A stretch of 64,000 nt of DNA from positions 102,884 to 166,883 of the forward strand of contig CAYYOK010000001.1 of the NCBI GenBank assembly GCA_964473205.1, in the 5' to 3' direction. Source of the DNA: CAYMRL01 sp964473205 (GTDB lineage Bacteria; Deinococcota; Deinococci; Deinococcales; Trueperaceae). Shown piece by piece: positions 28,446 to 36,830 of the stretch (position 1 is the stretch's first letter; each line of letters begins with the position of its first letter). Position numbers and translations under genes: made by a program. The notes under the pieces were generated by a model that saw only the letters and a program-made list of their open reading frames with translations, did no database searches and was not told where the DNA came from.

Positions 28446-29774
28446 CTATTCGTAGCGCAGCGCCTCGATCGGATCGAGCCGGGCGGCGCGGTTCGCAGGC
28501 AGCGTGCCGGCCAGGAACGCGATCAGCATCACGAGCAGCGTGACGCCGAGCACCGAGAGCGGATCGAACGACAGGATCTTCAGCCCGGCGAGGTCGGCGA
28601 GCACTCCGCTGGCGAGGACCTCGCTGATCACCGTGCCCAGGCCGATGGCGGCCAGCGCTCCGATGGCGCTGCCGAGGAAACCGATGAACACGGCCTCCGT
28701 CGAGAAGAGCGCGAAGATCTTGCCGGCTCCCATGCCCAGCGCCTTCATCAGGCCTATCTCTCGCGTGCGCTCCTGTACCGACATCAGCAGCGTGTTGATG
28801 ATGCCGAAGCCGGCGGCGATCAGCGCGATGACCGCGAACGCGTTCAGCACGCCGATGATGGTGTTGACGATCGTGTTGAACGAGCCGAGCTGATCGGCGA
28901 GGGTGATGCCGGCCAGTCCCGCGTCCTGCAGCGAGGACTTCACGTCCGCCACCTGCGCTGCGCTCAGGTTGGGGGAGAGCCGCGCCGTGGCGCTCTGGTA
29001 GACGTTCGTGACGACCTCGGGCAAGCCTGTGGTCTGAGCCGAGAACAGCTCGTTCAGCAGAGCCGGCGACACCGAGGCGTTGTCGCCGAACAGCGACGTC
29101 TGCTTGACCCCAACCACGGCCGCCTGCACCTCGTGCTGCCGGCCGAACGCGTCGCTGAGGGCGAGCGTCACGACCTCGCCGACGGCGCTCTCGGCGCCGG
29201 CGAAGCCCAGCGGCTCGACGAACGAGACGGGCAGAAGCAGCTCGCCCAAGGTCACGTCGTGGCCGGGAACGCTGGTGACTCCGTCCGCGCTCAGGCGAGC
29301 CCCCGCGACCAGCTCCAGAGCCAGGCCGGTAGGCGCAGGGTCGATCGCGACCTCGTACTTGGTGCCGTTCCCGTAGGCGACGTAGTCGAGCCCGACCATG
29401 CGCAGCGGCTCGACGGAGACGACGCCCGACACGGTCCGGATCCGCTCCAGGTCGACATCGGTCAGGGCCTCGAAGGAGAAGCCCGGCCCGGCCTGGATGA
29501 AGGCCTTGTCGGGGTCGTACTCGACCGGCCCGGAGGCGCTGGGTCCGAAGCCGCCACCGCCGGCCTGTGAGGAAGCCTTCATCACCGTCATCAGGTCGCT
29601 GCCGCCGAGCGACGCGAGCTGCGAGTTGACGTAGCGCGTGATGCCGGTCCCCAGCCCGTTCGTGAGGGTGAGCGTGAACGCGCCGACGAAGATGGCGAGG
29701 ATGGTCAGGATGGTCCTGAGGCGGCTGCGGAAGGTGTTGCCGATCGCGGTGCGCACGACCTCGACGAAGCTCAT
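28446..29774 (-). CDS. ABC transporter permease, MacB/FtsX family
   Basis: A 442-residue protein of the MacB plan. TM1 follows IGNTFRSRLRTILTILAIFVGAFTLTL. Next is a long extracytoplasmic domain (about residues 45-300). Three C-terminal helices carry FAVIALIAAGFGIINTLLMSVQERTREIGLMKALGM, the FtsX signature. It ends PANRAARLDPIEALRYE, the classic C terminus of this family. It is coupled by an ATGA overlap to its ATPase gene. MacB-type complexes export peptides, lipoproteins or siderophores by mechanotransmission; the substrate here is unknown. Confidence 0.92.
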   Translation of the reverse strand: MSFVEVVRTAIGNTFRSRLRTILTILAIFVGAFTLTLTNGLGTGITRYVNSQLASLGGSDLMTVMKASSQAGGGGFGPSASGPVEYDPDKAFIQAGPGFSFEALTDVDLERIRTVSGVVSVEPLRMVGLDYVAYGNGTKYEVAIDPAPTGLALELVAGARLSADGVTSVPGHDVTLGELLLPVSFVEPLGFAGAESAVGEVVTLALSDAFGRQHEVQAAVVGVKQTSLFGDNASVSPALLNELFSAQTTGLPEVVTNVYQSATARLSPNLSAAQVADVKSSLQDAGLAGITLADQLGSFNTIVNTIIGVLNAFAVIALIAAGFGIINTLLMSVQERTREIGLMKALGMGAGKIFALFSTEAVFIGFLGSAIGALAAIGLGTVISEVLASGVLADLAGLKILSFDPLSVLGVTLLVMLIAFLAGTLPANRAARLDPIEALRYE

Positions 29775-30520
29775 GCCGACACCCCCGCCGTGGCCAGCGA
29801 GTCCACGACCATGCCGTCCTTGAGGTAGACGCGCCTGCCGCAGCGCGCGGCGAGGTCCTCGTCGTGGGTGACGATGATCAGGGTGATCCCCTGGGTCCGG
29901 TTGAGGTCGAACAGCAGGTCCTCGATCACGGCGCCGGTGGCGCTGTCGAGGTTCCCGGTCGGCTCGTCGGCGAGGATCGCCCGCGGACGGTTGGCGAGGG
30001 CGCGCGCGATGACCATGCGCTGCTTCTGGCCGCCCGAGAGGTTGGTGCCGCGGTTGCCGGCCTTGTCGGCGAGCTCGACCTGGTGGAGGACCTCCATGCC
30101 GCGCTCCTTGCGGTCCTTGGCGTTCATCCCGGCGATCTTCAGCGGCAGCGTCACGTTCTCCAGCACGGTGGCGCTGGGGACCATGAAGAACTGCTGGAAC
30201 ACGAAGCCGAAGGTCTTGTTGCGCAGGGTGTTCAGGGCACGTGTTCCGAGGCCACGCGCGTCCTGGCCGGAAACGACGACGCTGCCGCTGGTCGGCGTGT
30301 CGAGCAGGGCGAGGATGTGCATGAGGGTCGACTTGCCCGAGCCGCTCTTGCCCACGATCGCGACGCTCTCGCCGCCGTCGATGGCGATGTCGACGCCGCG
30401 CAGGGCGTCGAAGCGCGCCTCGCCGGTGCCGTAGCTCTTGACGAGACCGCGCGCCTCGACGAGGCGCGCGGTGGATGGCGAGGACGAGCTCGCTCGGTCG
30501 GGCTCAGTGGCTGAGGGCAT
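29771..30520 (-). CDS. ABC transporter ATP-binding protein, MacB/LolD type
   Basis: A 249-residue ATPase. Walker A GKSGSGKST, Q-loop FVFQQFFMVP, signature NLSGGQKQR, Walker B AILADEPTGNLDS and the switch His in IIVTHDED are all intact. DEPTGNLDS is characteristic of the LolD/MacB/FtsE class. An N-terminal Ser-rich extension of about 18 residues precedes the domain. It is the first gene of a two-gene operon, overlapping the permease by 4 nt. Confidence 0.93.
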   Translation of the reverse strand: MPSATEPDRASSSSPSTARLVEARGLVKSYGTGEARFDALRGVDIAIDGGESVAIVGKSGSGKSTLMHILALLDTPTSGSVVVSGQDARGLGTRALNTLRNKTFGFVFQQFFMVPSATVLENVTLPLKIAGMNAKDRKERGMEVLHQVELADKAGNRGTNLSGGQKQRMVIARALANRPRAILADEPTGNLDSATGAVIEDLLFDLNRTQGITLIIVTHDEDLAARCGRRVYLKDGMVVDSLATAGVSA

Positions 30521-30612
30521 GCCCGGCAGTGTTGCACGGTGCGCCCTCGGCCCCGGCGGAGGTGCGCTACACGCTGAGGTCGCCGCCTCTAGCCTGGCCG
30601 GCGTCGTCGGCC

Positions 30613-31506
30613 TCAGCCCTTGAGCCCCGACATGACGATGCCCCGGACGTAGTACCGCTGCAGCACCAGGAACAGCAGCATCACGGGTATCACGCTGACC
30701 GCGAGCCCGGCTCGCTGCAGCGCCTGGTCCTGGATGTTGGGGAACGAGCCGCGCAACAGGTAGATGCCGACGGGAACCGTCTGCAGGTCGGGTGCCGAGC
30801 GCGTGACGGTCATGGTCCAGATGAACTCGTTCCAGTGGTAGATGAACACGAAGATCCCGAGTGTCGCCAGCGCCGGCTTGATGAGCGGCACGATGATCGC
30901 GCTGAAGATGCGGAACTCGGAGCAGCCGTCGATCCGGGCGGCGTCGATCAGCTCGTCAGGGATGGACACCATGAACTGCCGCATCAGGAACACGCCGTAC
31001 CAGGTGATCATGAACGGCAGGATCAGCGCGGCGTAGGAGCCGAGCATGCCGGTTCCGCCCTGACCGAGGATGTCGTTCCCGCCGAGCAGTGGCCAGTAGC
31101 GCAGCAGGACGAACATCGGGATGATGAACAGGAAGAACGGGAACATCTGGGCCGCGAGAACGCTGTTGAAGAGGAAGTTGCGACCCCTGAACCTGAACTT
31201 CGCCAGAGCGTAGCCGGCCATGGTGGAGGTCAACACCTGGAGCAAGGTTATCGACACGGTCACGATGGCGCTGTTGGCGTACCAGCGCAGCATGGGCAGC
31301 TTGTCGAAGATCTGCAGGTAGGCGCCCCATTGCGGCTCCCGGGGCCAGAACTGCGGAGGGCGCGACATCAGCTCGGTGGGCACGCGCAGAGCGCCGATGA
31401 ACATGTCGGCGAACGGCACGATCATGAAGGCGGCGCCCAAGGTGAGGATGCCGTACTTCAGGGCGCTGCCGAGCAGGCGCCTTGGGCTCTTGCCGGGGAC
31501 GCTCAC
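30613..31506 (-). CDS. carbohydrate ABC transporter permease, MalG type
   Basis: A 297-residue inner-membrane permease, GTG start, with six helices. The EAA loop reads IPDELIDAARIDGCSEFRIFSAIIVPLIKPALATL, where the ATPase docks, and the protein ends MSGLKG as is common in MalG-like subunits. It lies 10 nt after the MalF-type gene. No dedicated ATPase gene is nearby, so it probably uses a shared MsmK-like ATPase coded elsewhere, as is usual for this importer class. Confidence 0.93.
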   Translation of the reverse strand: MSVPGKSPRRLLGSALKYGILTLGAAFMIVPFADMFIGALRVPTELMSRPPQFWPREPQWGAYLQIFDKLPMLRWYANSAIVTVSITLLQVLTSTMAGYALAKFRFRGRNFLFNSVLAAQMFPFFLFIIPMFVLLRYWPLLGGNDILGQGGTGMLGSYAALILPFMITWYGVFLMRQFMVSIPDELIDAARIDGCSEFRIFSAIIVPLIKPALATLGIFVFIYHWNEFIWTMTVTRSAPDLQTVPVGIYLLRGSFPNIQDQALQRAGLAVSVIPVMLLFLVLQRYYVRGIVMSGLKG

Positions 31507-31516
31507 GATGCCGCCA

Positions 31517-32455
31517 TCAGTACTGCTCGACGCCGCCGCGCCGGAAGATGCGGAGTTGGACGAGGGTCACGACCATGATGATCGCGAAGAGGATGAACGC
31601 CAAGGCGGACGCGCGACCCATCCTCAGGTCCTGGAACGCCATCTGGTACATGTAGAGGGCAGCCACGTTGGTGCTCTGCGCCGGTCCGCCCGGATCGCTC
31701 GGCGTCATGGCCAGGATCAGGGTGAACGATCCCATCCCGGCGATGAAGCTGGTGACGGTCACGAACAGCAGGGTCGGCCTCAGCAGAGGCAGGGTGACGT
31801 GGAGGAACGACTGCCGGGTGTTGGCCCCGTCGATGCGGGCAGCCTCGTAGTAGCTCTCGTCTATCCCCTCGAGACCGGCCGAGAAGAGCAGCATGTTGTG
31901 CCCCAGCCCGCTCCAGACCGCGACGATCAGCACCGAGATCATCGCCGTCGAAGGATCGGTGAGCCAGCCCGGCCCTCTGACGCCGAAGTTCGCCAGCACG
32001 TTGTTGACGACCCCGTAGGCAGGGTGGAGGATGTACCCCCACACGAAACCGACCGCCACGACGTTGGTGACCATCGGCAGCCAGTAGATGGAGCGCCAGA
32101 TCGGCTTGCCGCGGCTGTTGCTCAGCAGGAACGCTATGACGAGCGAGATCGGTATGCCTATCAGCACGACCCCGAAAGCGAACACGAAGGTGTTGATGAT
32201 CGTGCGCCAGAAGCGCGGATCGATGGTCAGCAGGTACTCGTAGTTCTGCAGGCCGACCCAGCGGGGGACGCTGAGGGGGTTCCAGTTCGTGAAAGAGAGG
32301 TAGAGCGAGAAGACGATGGGCGCCAGGAAGAACACCACGAAGTAGAACAGCAGCGGCGCGAGGAAGATATACGGCGCGATGTCGCGCTGATTCGGGAGTC
32401 GACGACGCCTCCGAGGTGGGTCCGGCGCTGCCGCCGAGATAGGCAGATGCGACAT
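31517..32455 (-). CDS. carbohydrate ABC transporter permease, MalF type
   Basis: A 312-residue permease. After a basic, proline-rich cytosolic N terminus comes IAPYIFLAPLLFYFVVFFLAPIVFSLYLSFTNWNP, then six helices and the EAA loop GIDESYYEAARIDGANTRQSFLHVTLPLLRP. ATG 32455 is used here; a TTG at 32461 lies closer to the GGAGG site and would add two residues. It is preceded by a 14-bp hairpin and the binding-protein gene. Confidence 0.92.
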   Translation of the reverse strand: MSHLPISAAAPDPPRRRRRLPNQRDIAPYIFLAPLLFYFVVFFLAPIVFSLYLSFTNWNPLSVPRWVGLQNYEYLLTIDPRFWRTIINTFVFAFGVVLIGIPISLVIAFLLSNSRGKPIWRSIYWLPMVTNVVAVGFVWGYILHPAYGVVNNVLANFGVRGPGWLTDPSTAMISVLIVAVWSGLGHNMLLFSAGLEGIDESYYEAARIDGANTRQSFLHVTLPLLRPTLLFVTVTSFIAGMGSFTLILAMTPSDPGGPAQSTNVAALYMYQMAFQDLRMGRASALAFILFAIIMVVTLVQLRIFRRGGVEQY

Positions 32456-32483
32456 GCTCAACGCGACCTCCAGCTAAAGGTTA

Positions 32484-32518
32484 GCGGTAGGCGAGGTGGG
32501 CAAGACCTCGCCTACCGC
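32484..32518 (-). promoter_or_regulatory. 14-bp intercistronic hairpin between binding-protein and permease genes
   Basis: A perfect stem (32484-32497 with 32505-32518) around a 7-nt loop, with no T-run. It sits in the same place as the hairpin at 308-333 in the other sugar operon. Likely RNA protection or partial termination. Confidence 0.75.
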
Positions 32519-32529
32519 CGGGAAGTGGC

Positions 32530-33807
32530 TCAGTAGAACTCTCTGAGCACCTGCGTGATCTCGCGATCGGCGGACTGCAGCGCAGCGGCCGGGGTCAGCT
32601 CGCCCAGCCAGGCGCGCTGGATCCACGTGCGCAAGATGCCGCCGATCTCGCTCGAGTTCATGACGACGGGCTCGGGCAAGGACCTCTCGAGACCCGCGAC
32701 GAACGGGCCGACGTAGAAGTCGTCAGCGAGGTCGGGGCGCGCGGCTAGGTCTTCGGTGTTGCCGGTCAATGAACCGAGGTCGAAGAGCAGCTGGCCCATG
32801 CAGGACGGCTCTCCGGCGCTCTGAGGCGAGTTCAGCCACCTCAGGTAGTCCCAGGCGGCCTCCTGGTTGCGCGAGTTGGCGTCGACGCCGTAGAAGAACG
32901 CGTACTGAAGGCCGCGCCACTCCTCGCCACCGGGGATCGGGGCGACACCGACGGTTTCCTCGAACGCGTCACCGAAGGCAGCCTGCAGCGTGGCGCGCAA
33001 CCACGAGGCGTGGATCATCATCGCCACGGCCCCGGCGTTGAAGTCTTCGGTGCCGATGGTCGCATCGGTGATCCCGCGCCGGTACAGCTCGGCCATGCTC
33101 TCGAGCACCTCGACCGCTTCGGGCGACGTCAGGTTGGTGCTCCTGCGGTCGTCGGCGAAGAGGCTCACCCCGCGCGAGGAGAGCAGCGTCAGGAACGGGT
33201 GCGTGACGTTGGCGACCGTAGGTCCCCAGGCGTAGCCGGCCTGCAGCAGGTTCCCTTGCGCGTCGCGCTGCGTGATGGCCGCCGCCATCTCCGTCAGCTC
33301 GGCCCAGGTCGTGGGTGGCGCGTCGAAGCCGGCCTCGCCGAGCAGCTTCTTGTTGTAGACCAGCATGTAGTTGCTGACCTCGGTGGGGATCCCCCACAGC
33401 ACGCCGTCTATGAAGGCGTTCTCGAGCGTGGAGGGCACATAGGTCTCGTTCAGCCACTCAGTGATCTCGGCCGGCGGTTCGGCCAACACCGAGTTGCCGA
33501 CGAACTGAGGTCCCCAGATCGAGTAGACGTGGTAGATGTCGGGCGACTGGCCGCCGATCCTCGAGGTCAGCACCGTCTGCAGGTAATCACCGTACGAAAG
33601 CTGCTGATGGACGATGTCTACGCCGGGATTGGCGGCCTCGTAGTCCGCCGTGCATTGGCGCAGTATCTCGAGGGAGGCTTCGTTGTAATGAAGAGCGACC
33701 GTGATCGTCTGAGCGACCGCGGCCCCAGAGAGGCCTACGGCCAGCGCCGCGACCAGACTTCGAATGAGCCCCCGTGCCGATCCCCTGGTGCCTTCTTGCT
33801 GGTGCAT
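32530..33807 (-). CDS. sugar ABC transporter solute-binding protein
   Basis: A 425-residue family 1 binding protein. The start is fixed by AAGGAGG just before ATG 33807 (MHQQEGTRGS); a longer upstream frame is not supported. The signal peptide is SLVAALAVGLSGAAVAQT. Mature signatures are LRQCTADYEAANPGVDIVHQQ, SPDIYHVYS, VLWGIPTEVSNYMLVYNKKLL and FNAGAVAMMIHASWLR. It captures an unknown sugar for the two permeases downstream. Genes around it suggest a phosphorylated, amino or uronic sugar, but this is not shown by the protein itself. Confidence 0.92.
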   Translation of the reverse strand: MHQQEGTRGSARGLIRSLVAALAVGLSGAAVAQTITVALHYNEASLEILRQCTADYEAANPGVDIVHQQLSYGDYLQTVLTSRIGGQSPDIYHVYSIWGPQFVGNSVLAEPPAEITEWLNETYVPSTLENAFIDGVLWGIPTEVSNYMLVYNKKLLGEAGFDAPPTTWAELTEMAAAITQRDAQGNLLQAGYAWGPTVANVTHPFLTLLSSRGVSLFADDRRSTNLTSPEAVEVLESMAELYRRGITDATIGTEDFNAGAVAMMIHASWLRATLQAAFGDAFEETVGVAPIPGGEEWRGLQYAFFYGVDANSRNQEAAWDYLRWLNSPQSAGEPSCMGQLLFDLGSLTGNTEDLAARPDLADDFYVGPFVAGLERSLPEPVVMNSSEIGGILRTWIQRAWLGELTPAAALQSADREITQVLREFY

Positions 33808-33914
33808 CAGACCTCCTTGCAGTGAGCGCATACGCGCTTCGCGGTAGACGGGCGTTGCGCGAGTCCTCCGGACGACTGCTCCTTCCCAAGCTGTGCGGTT
33901 TACATTCGTGCGCA

Positions 33915-33943
33915 ATCATAGCGGCAAATGGACATGAAATCAA
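33915..33943 (-). promoter_or_regulatory. promoter of the second sugar ABC operon
   Basis: On the minus strand TTGATT (33938-33943), 17 nt, TATGAT (33915-33920), about 110 nt before the binding-protein start. Just upstream is an 11-mer, AGGCAACTGTT, also found in the regulatory region at 47134-47144, and TGCTCGAT (plus strand, 33952-33959), one mismatch from the TGCTCGTT element at 42494. Confidence 0.6.
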
Positions 33944-33985
33944 CAGTTGCCTGCTCGATTCTGCTTGTATTACCTTTAGAGCCAG

Positions 33986-35638
33986 GTGATCACCCCTGGC
34001 AACGCCCTGCGACTGGCCGTCGTAGCCGACGTGCATCACGGGCCGGCGATCGACGCCAAGGCCGGTCCCGCGTCCGCGGCGCTCTTGAGAAGCGTGCTGC
34101 GCGAGATCGAATCGGAGGGCCACGAGCTCCTGATCGACCTGGGCGACCGCATCAACGACGACGGCCGCGATGCCGACCTGGCGAACATGCGTGCCGTCGC
34201 CGCCGTGTTCGCGGAGGCCGGCAAGCTGGAGCGCCATCACCTGCCTGGGAACCACGACCTCTACGCGTTGAGCGTCGGCGAGAACGAGGAGATACTAGGC
34301 GCGCCGCTGCGCAGCCGCGTCGTCCGGCGCGGCGGCTGGAACCTGGTTATGTGGTGCGCAGACCCGCGCGTGCACATCGCCGGCTTCGCGGCTCCGACCG
34401 ACGACATCGAGTGGCTGGCCGAGACCCTCGAGGGCCTGAGGGGTCCAACCGCCGTCTTCAGCCACGTCGCGCTCGGTGGCGGCAGCATGCGCGGCAACTA
34501 CTACTTCGACGGCACCGAGTGGCCCGTGGCCAGCTACACGAACCTCGACGACGTTCACGACGTTCTGCTGGCCAACGACAGCGTCAAGCTGGTCGTGTCG
34601 GGACACGTCCACTGGAACAGCCTCAACACCATCGACGGCGTCCCGTTCATGACGGTTCAGTCGCTCAGCGACACGGCCACCACCCACCCGCTTCCCACCA
34701 TGGCCTGGGCCGCTCTTGACATCGACGAGTCTCGAGCCCGGCTCTCCGTCGCGGGCAGGGATCCCCTGCAGCTGAGCGTGCCGCTGCGCGGTAGCGGAAG
34801 GCACTGGCTGGTGAGACCGCAGAACGAGCGCAGCTGGTCGAAGCGGGCCAAGGGGTCGACGGCGCGGGAGGTCGAAGGCGTCATCCTCGACCTGGACGGC
34901 GTCATCTACGCAGGCTCGAGCCTGCTGCCCGGCGCAGGCGAGTTCCTGCAGGAGCTGCGGGACTCCGGCCGCAGGCTGGTCGCGGTCACCAACCACTCCG
35001 GGCGCGGCGCCGCCGAGGTCGTCGCCGCGCTGTCGGAGCTCGGATTGAGGCTCGAGCTGCGCGAGGTGATCACCTCGATAGACGCCGTCGTCGCCCTCCT
35101 GCTGCAGCGGCACCCCGCCGCCAGCGTCATGGTGATCGGATCGGACGCCTTGCGACAGGCTGTGCTGGACGCTGGGTTCACCGAGTCTGGCGAGCCCGAT
35201 GCCGTGGTCGTCGGTTACCTGCCGGTGCTCGACGCCGAGGCGCTCGGTGCCGCCGGCGAGGCGCTAGCGCGAGGAGCCGCGTTCATCGGCACCAATCAGG
35301 ACGCCTGGCTGCCGCGCCCCGACGGCTCGAGGGAGCCGGAGACGGGCCCGGTCCTGAGCTACCTGACCGGCCTCAGCGGCAGGCTGCCGAGGATCGTCGG
35401 CAAGCCGGCGCCGACCATCGCCAGGCTGGCGCTCGCCCGCCTGGGGCTGGAGCCGGCCAAGGTGATGTGGGTGGGCGACACGCTCGCGACCGACATCGCC
35501 GGCGCCGCGGCTGCGGGCGCCCTGAGCGCCCTGGTGCTGACGGGCAACACGCCGGCCTCGCGCGCTTACCGGCCGCAGCCCGATCTCGTGGTCGCCGACC
35601 TGGTCGAGCTAAGAGCGTGGCTGGCGGAGACGCCGTGA
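33986..35638 (+). CDS. fused metallophosphoesterase + HAD-IIA (NagD-like) phosphatase
   Basis: A 550-residue single frame, GTG start. Residues 8-270 are a calcineurin-like phosphoesterase: DVH (15-17), GDR (Asp54), GNHD (88-91), His160 and GHVH (206-209), a complete dinuclear metal set. Residues 296-550 are a HAD-IIA hydrolase: DLDGV (302-306), TNHSG (335-339), GKPAPT and WVGDTLATD. All catalytic residues are present in both parts. A phosphodiesterase and a phosphatase in one chain could hydrolyse a phosphodiester in two steps (glycerophosphodiester-like), which I infer only from the fusion. It is divergent from the sugar ABC operon and starts an operon with the next three genes. No signal peptide, so cytosolic. 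Confidence 0.88.
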   Translation: MITPGNALRLAVVADVHHGPAIDAKAGPASAALLRSVLREIESEGHELLIDLGDRINDDGRDADLANMRAVAAVFAEAGKLERHHLPGNHDLYALSVGENEEILGAPLRSRVVRRGGWNLVMWCADPRVHIAGFAAPTDDIEWLAETLEGLRGPTAVFSHVALGGGSMRGNYYFDGTEWPVASYTNLDDVHDVLLANDSVKLVVSGHVHWNSLNTIDGVPFMTVQSLSDTATTHPLPTMAWAALDIDESRARLSVAGRDPLQLSVPLRGSGRHWLVRPQNERSWSKRAKGSTAREVEGVILDLDGVIYAGSSLLPGAGEFLQELRDSGRRLVAVTNHSGRGAAEVVAALSELGLRLELREVITSIDAVVALLLQRHPAASVMVIGSDALRQAVLDAGFTESGEPDAVVVGYLPVLDAEALGAAGEALARGAAFIGTNQDAWLPRPDGSREPETGPVLSYLTGLSGRLPRIVGKPAPTIARLALARLGLEPAKVMWVGDTLATDIAGAAAAGALSALVLTGNTPASRAYRPQPDLVVADLVELRAWLAETP

Positions 35639-35715
35639 CAGATCGTCGCTTCGCGGCCTACATCTGGGGGCGCGGCTCTTGAGCGCGCCAGCGGAGGAAC
35701 CGGAGGTTGCATCCG

Positions 35716-36096
35716 ATGTCAGACGACCATGAAGGACGAGCAGCGCTCATCAGGTCTCTCGGCCTGCCGCCCGAGACGGACCCGATGGCTCACCTCAGGG
35801 AGGAGATAGCCCGCGTTCGCGACAGGGACAGCAACGTCCAGGGAGTCCCGATGCTGCTGATCCTCGAGGACCTGACCGGAGGAGAGCCGCCCGCAACGGG
35901 CGATCCCGCCGTCAACGCGCGGCTGGCAGGTGCCATCGACCTGCTGCTGGCCGCGCAGCAGGTCGAGGTGGCAGGGGTGCCCGAGATCGCGGCGGCGCTC
36001 GAGGTCGTCGCCAGTCGCTGGGCGGGGCTCGGCGCGCCGCCCAGAGGCGAGGCGCCCTCCCCGAGAGAGCCCGACGGCAGCCAGAGGGCGGGCTGA
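35716..36096 (+). CDS. small protein of unknown function
   Basis: A 126-residue acidic protein; ATG 35716 with GGAGG 9 nt upstream (a TTG at 35707 is possible). It has helical stretches MAHLREEIARVRDRDS and AGAIDLLLAAQQVEVAGVPEIAAALEVVASRWAG and a proline-rich tail. No signal peptide, no membrane segment, no motif I recognise. It lies in the operon between the phosphoesterase-phosphatase fusion and the two deacetylase-like genes, 2 nt before the next start, so it is probably functionally tied to them. Confidence 0.7.
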   Translation: MSDDHEGRAALIRSLGLPPETDPMAHLREEIARVRDRDSNVQGVPMLLILEDLTGGEPPATGDPAVNARLAGAIDLLLAAQQVEVAGVPEIAAALEVVASRWAGLGAPPRGEAPSPREPDGSQRAG

Positions 36097-36098
36097 GC

Positions 36099-36830
36099 AT
36101 GGCGAAGACCATCCTCGCCCAGACGGCAGCACAGACGGTCGACAGGTTGCGGCGCGCCACCACGAGCGGCGCGGTGTTGCGGGTGATCAACTACCACAAC
36201 ACGCCGGCCTCGCGAGCCGACGAGTACGAGCGGCACCTCGCCAGCCTGGCCGAGCGCTTCACCTCCTGCACCGAGCAGGACGTGCTGGACCTCTTCGAGA
36301 CGGGCGTCTGGCGCAAGAGCTCGCCTGGGCTGGTGCCGGTGCTCTTCGAAGGCTACAGGAACAACTACGAGGTCGGCCTTCCCCTGATAGAGAAGTACGG
36401 CTTCGCGGCGTGGTTCTTCATCCCGTCGGCCTTCCTCACCGTGCCCGTCGCCGAGCAGCGGTCGTTCGCCGAGGGGCATCACATCGGCCTGGTCGACGAG
36501 GATGGCGAGCTGATCGCGATGACCTGGGAGCAGGTCCGCGACGCCGAGGCCCGCGGCCACGTCATCGCCTCTCACACCCGCCACCACGCTCCGCTGACGC
36601 ACGAGACGCCCGACCACGAGCTGGAGGACGAGATCGTCGGCTCGCAGCGCGAGTTCATCGAGCACCTCGGCCATCCGGTGCGCACCTTCGCCTGGCTCTA
36701 CGGCAGCGAGTACGGCTCCGACCCGCGCGCCGACGCGTACGTGCACATGGCCGGCTACGAGCTGCTGTTCAGCAACTTCATGCTGCAGCGCGTGCGGGCC
36801 CCGCAGGCTTCGGGGCCGCCCTCTCGATGA
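36099..36830 (+). CDS. polysaccharide-deacetylase-fold protein with altered catalytic motif (copy 1)
   Basis: A 243-residue NodB-homology protein without signal peptide. Metal-binding His are kept in SHTRHH (H-x3-H), and the C-terminal FAWLYGSEYG matches motif 3/4. The usual motif TFDDG, which supplies the catalytic base and a metal-binding Asp, is replaced by VLFEGYRNNYEVG. So either the enzyme is inactive or it uses a different base. It is followed by a paralog overlapping by 4 nt; the two share the same layout and end LFSNFMLQR / LFSNLRLQR. Cytosolic location also speaks against a peptidoglycan target. Confidence 0.8.
   Translation: MAKTILAQTAAQTVDRLRRATTSGAVLRVINYHNTPASRADEYERHLASLAERFTSCTEQDVLDLFETGVWRKSSPGLVPVLFEGYRNNYEVGLPLIEKYGFAAWFFIPSAFLTVPVAEQRSFAEGHHIGLVDEDGELIAMTWEQVRDAEARGHVIASHTRHHAPLTHETPDHELEDEIVGSQREFIEHLGHPVRTFAWLYGSEYGSDPRADAYVHMAGYELLFSNFMLQRVRAPQASGPPSR

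Noticed and set aside
35467..35682. Open frame overlapping the 3' end of the fusion gene
   Set aside because: It lies in another frame of a well-supported gene and shows no motif.
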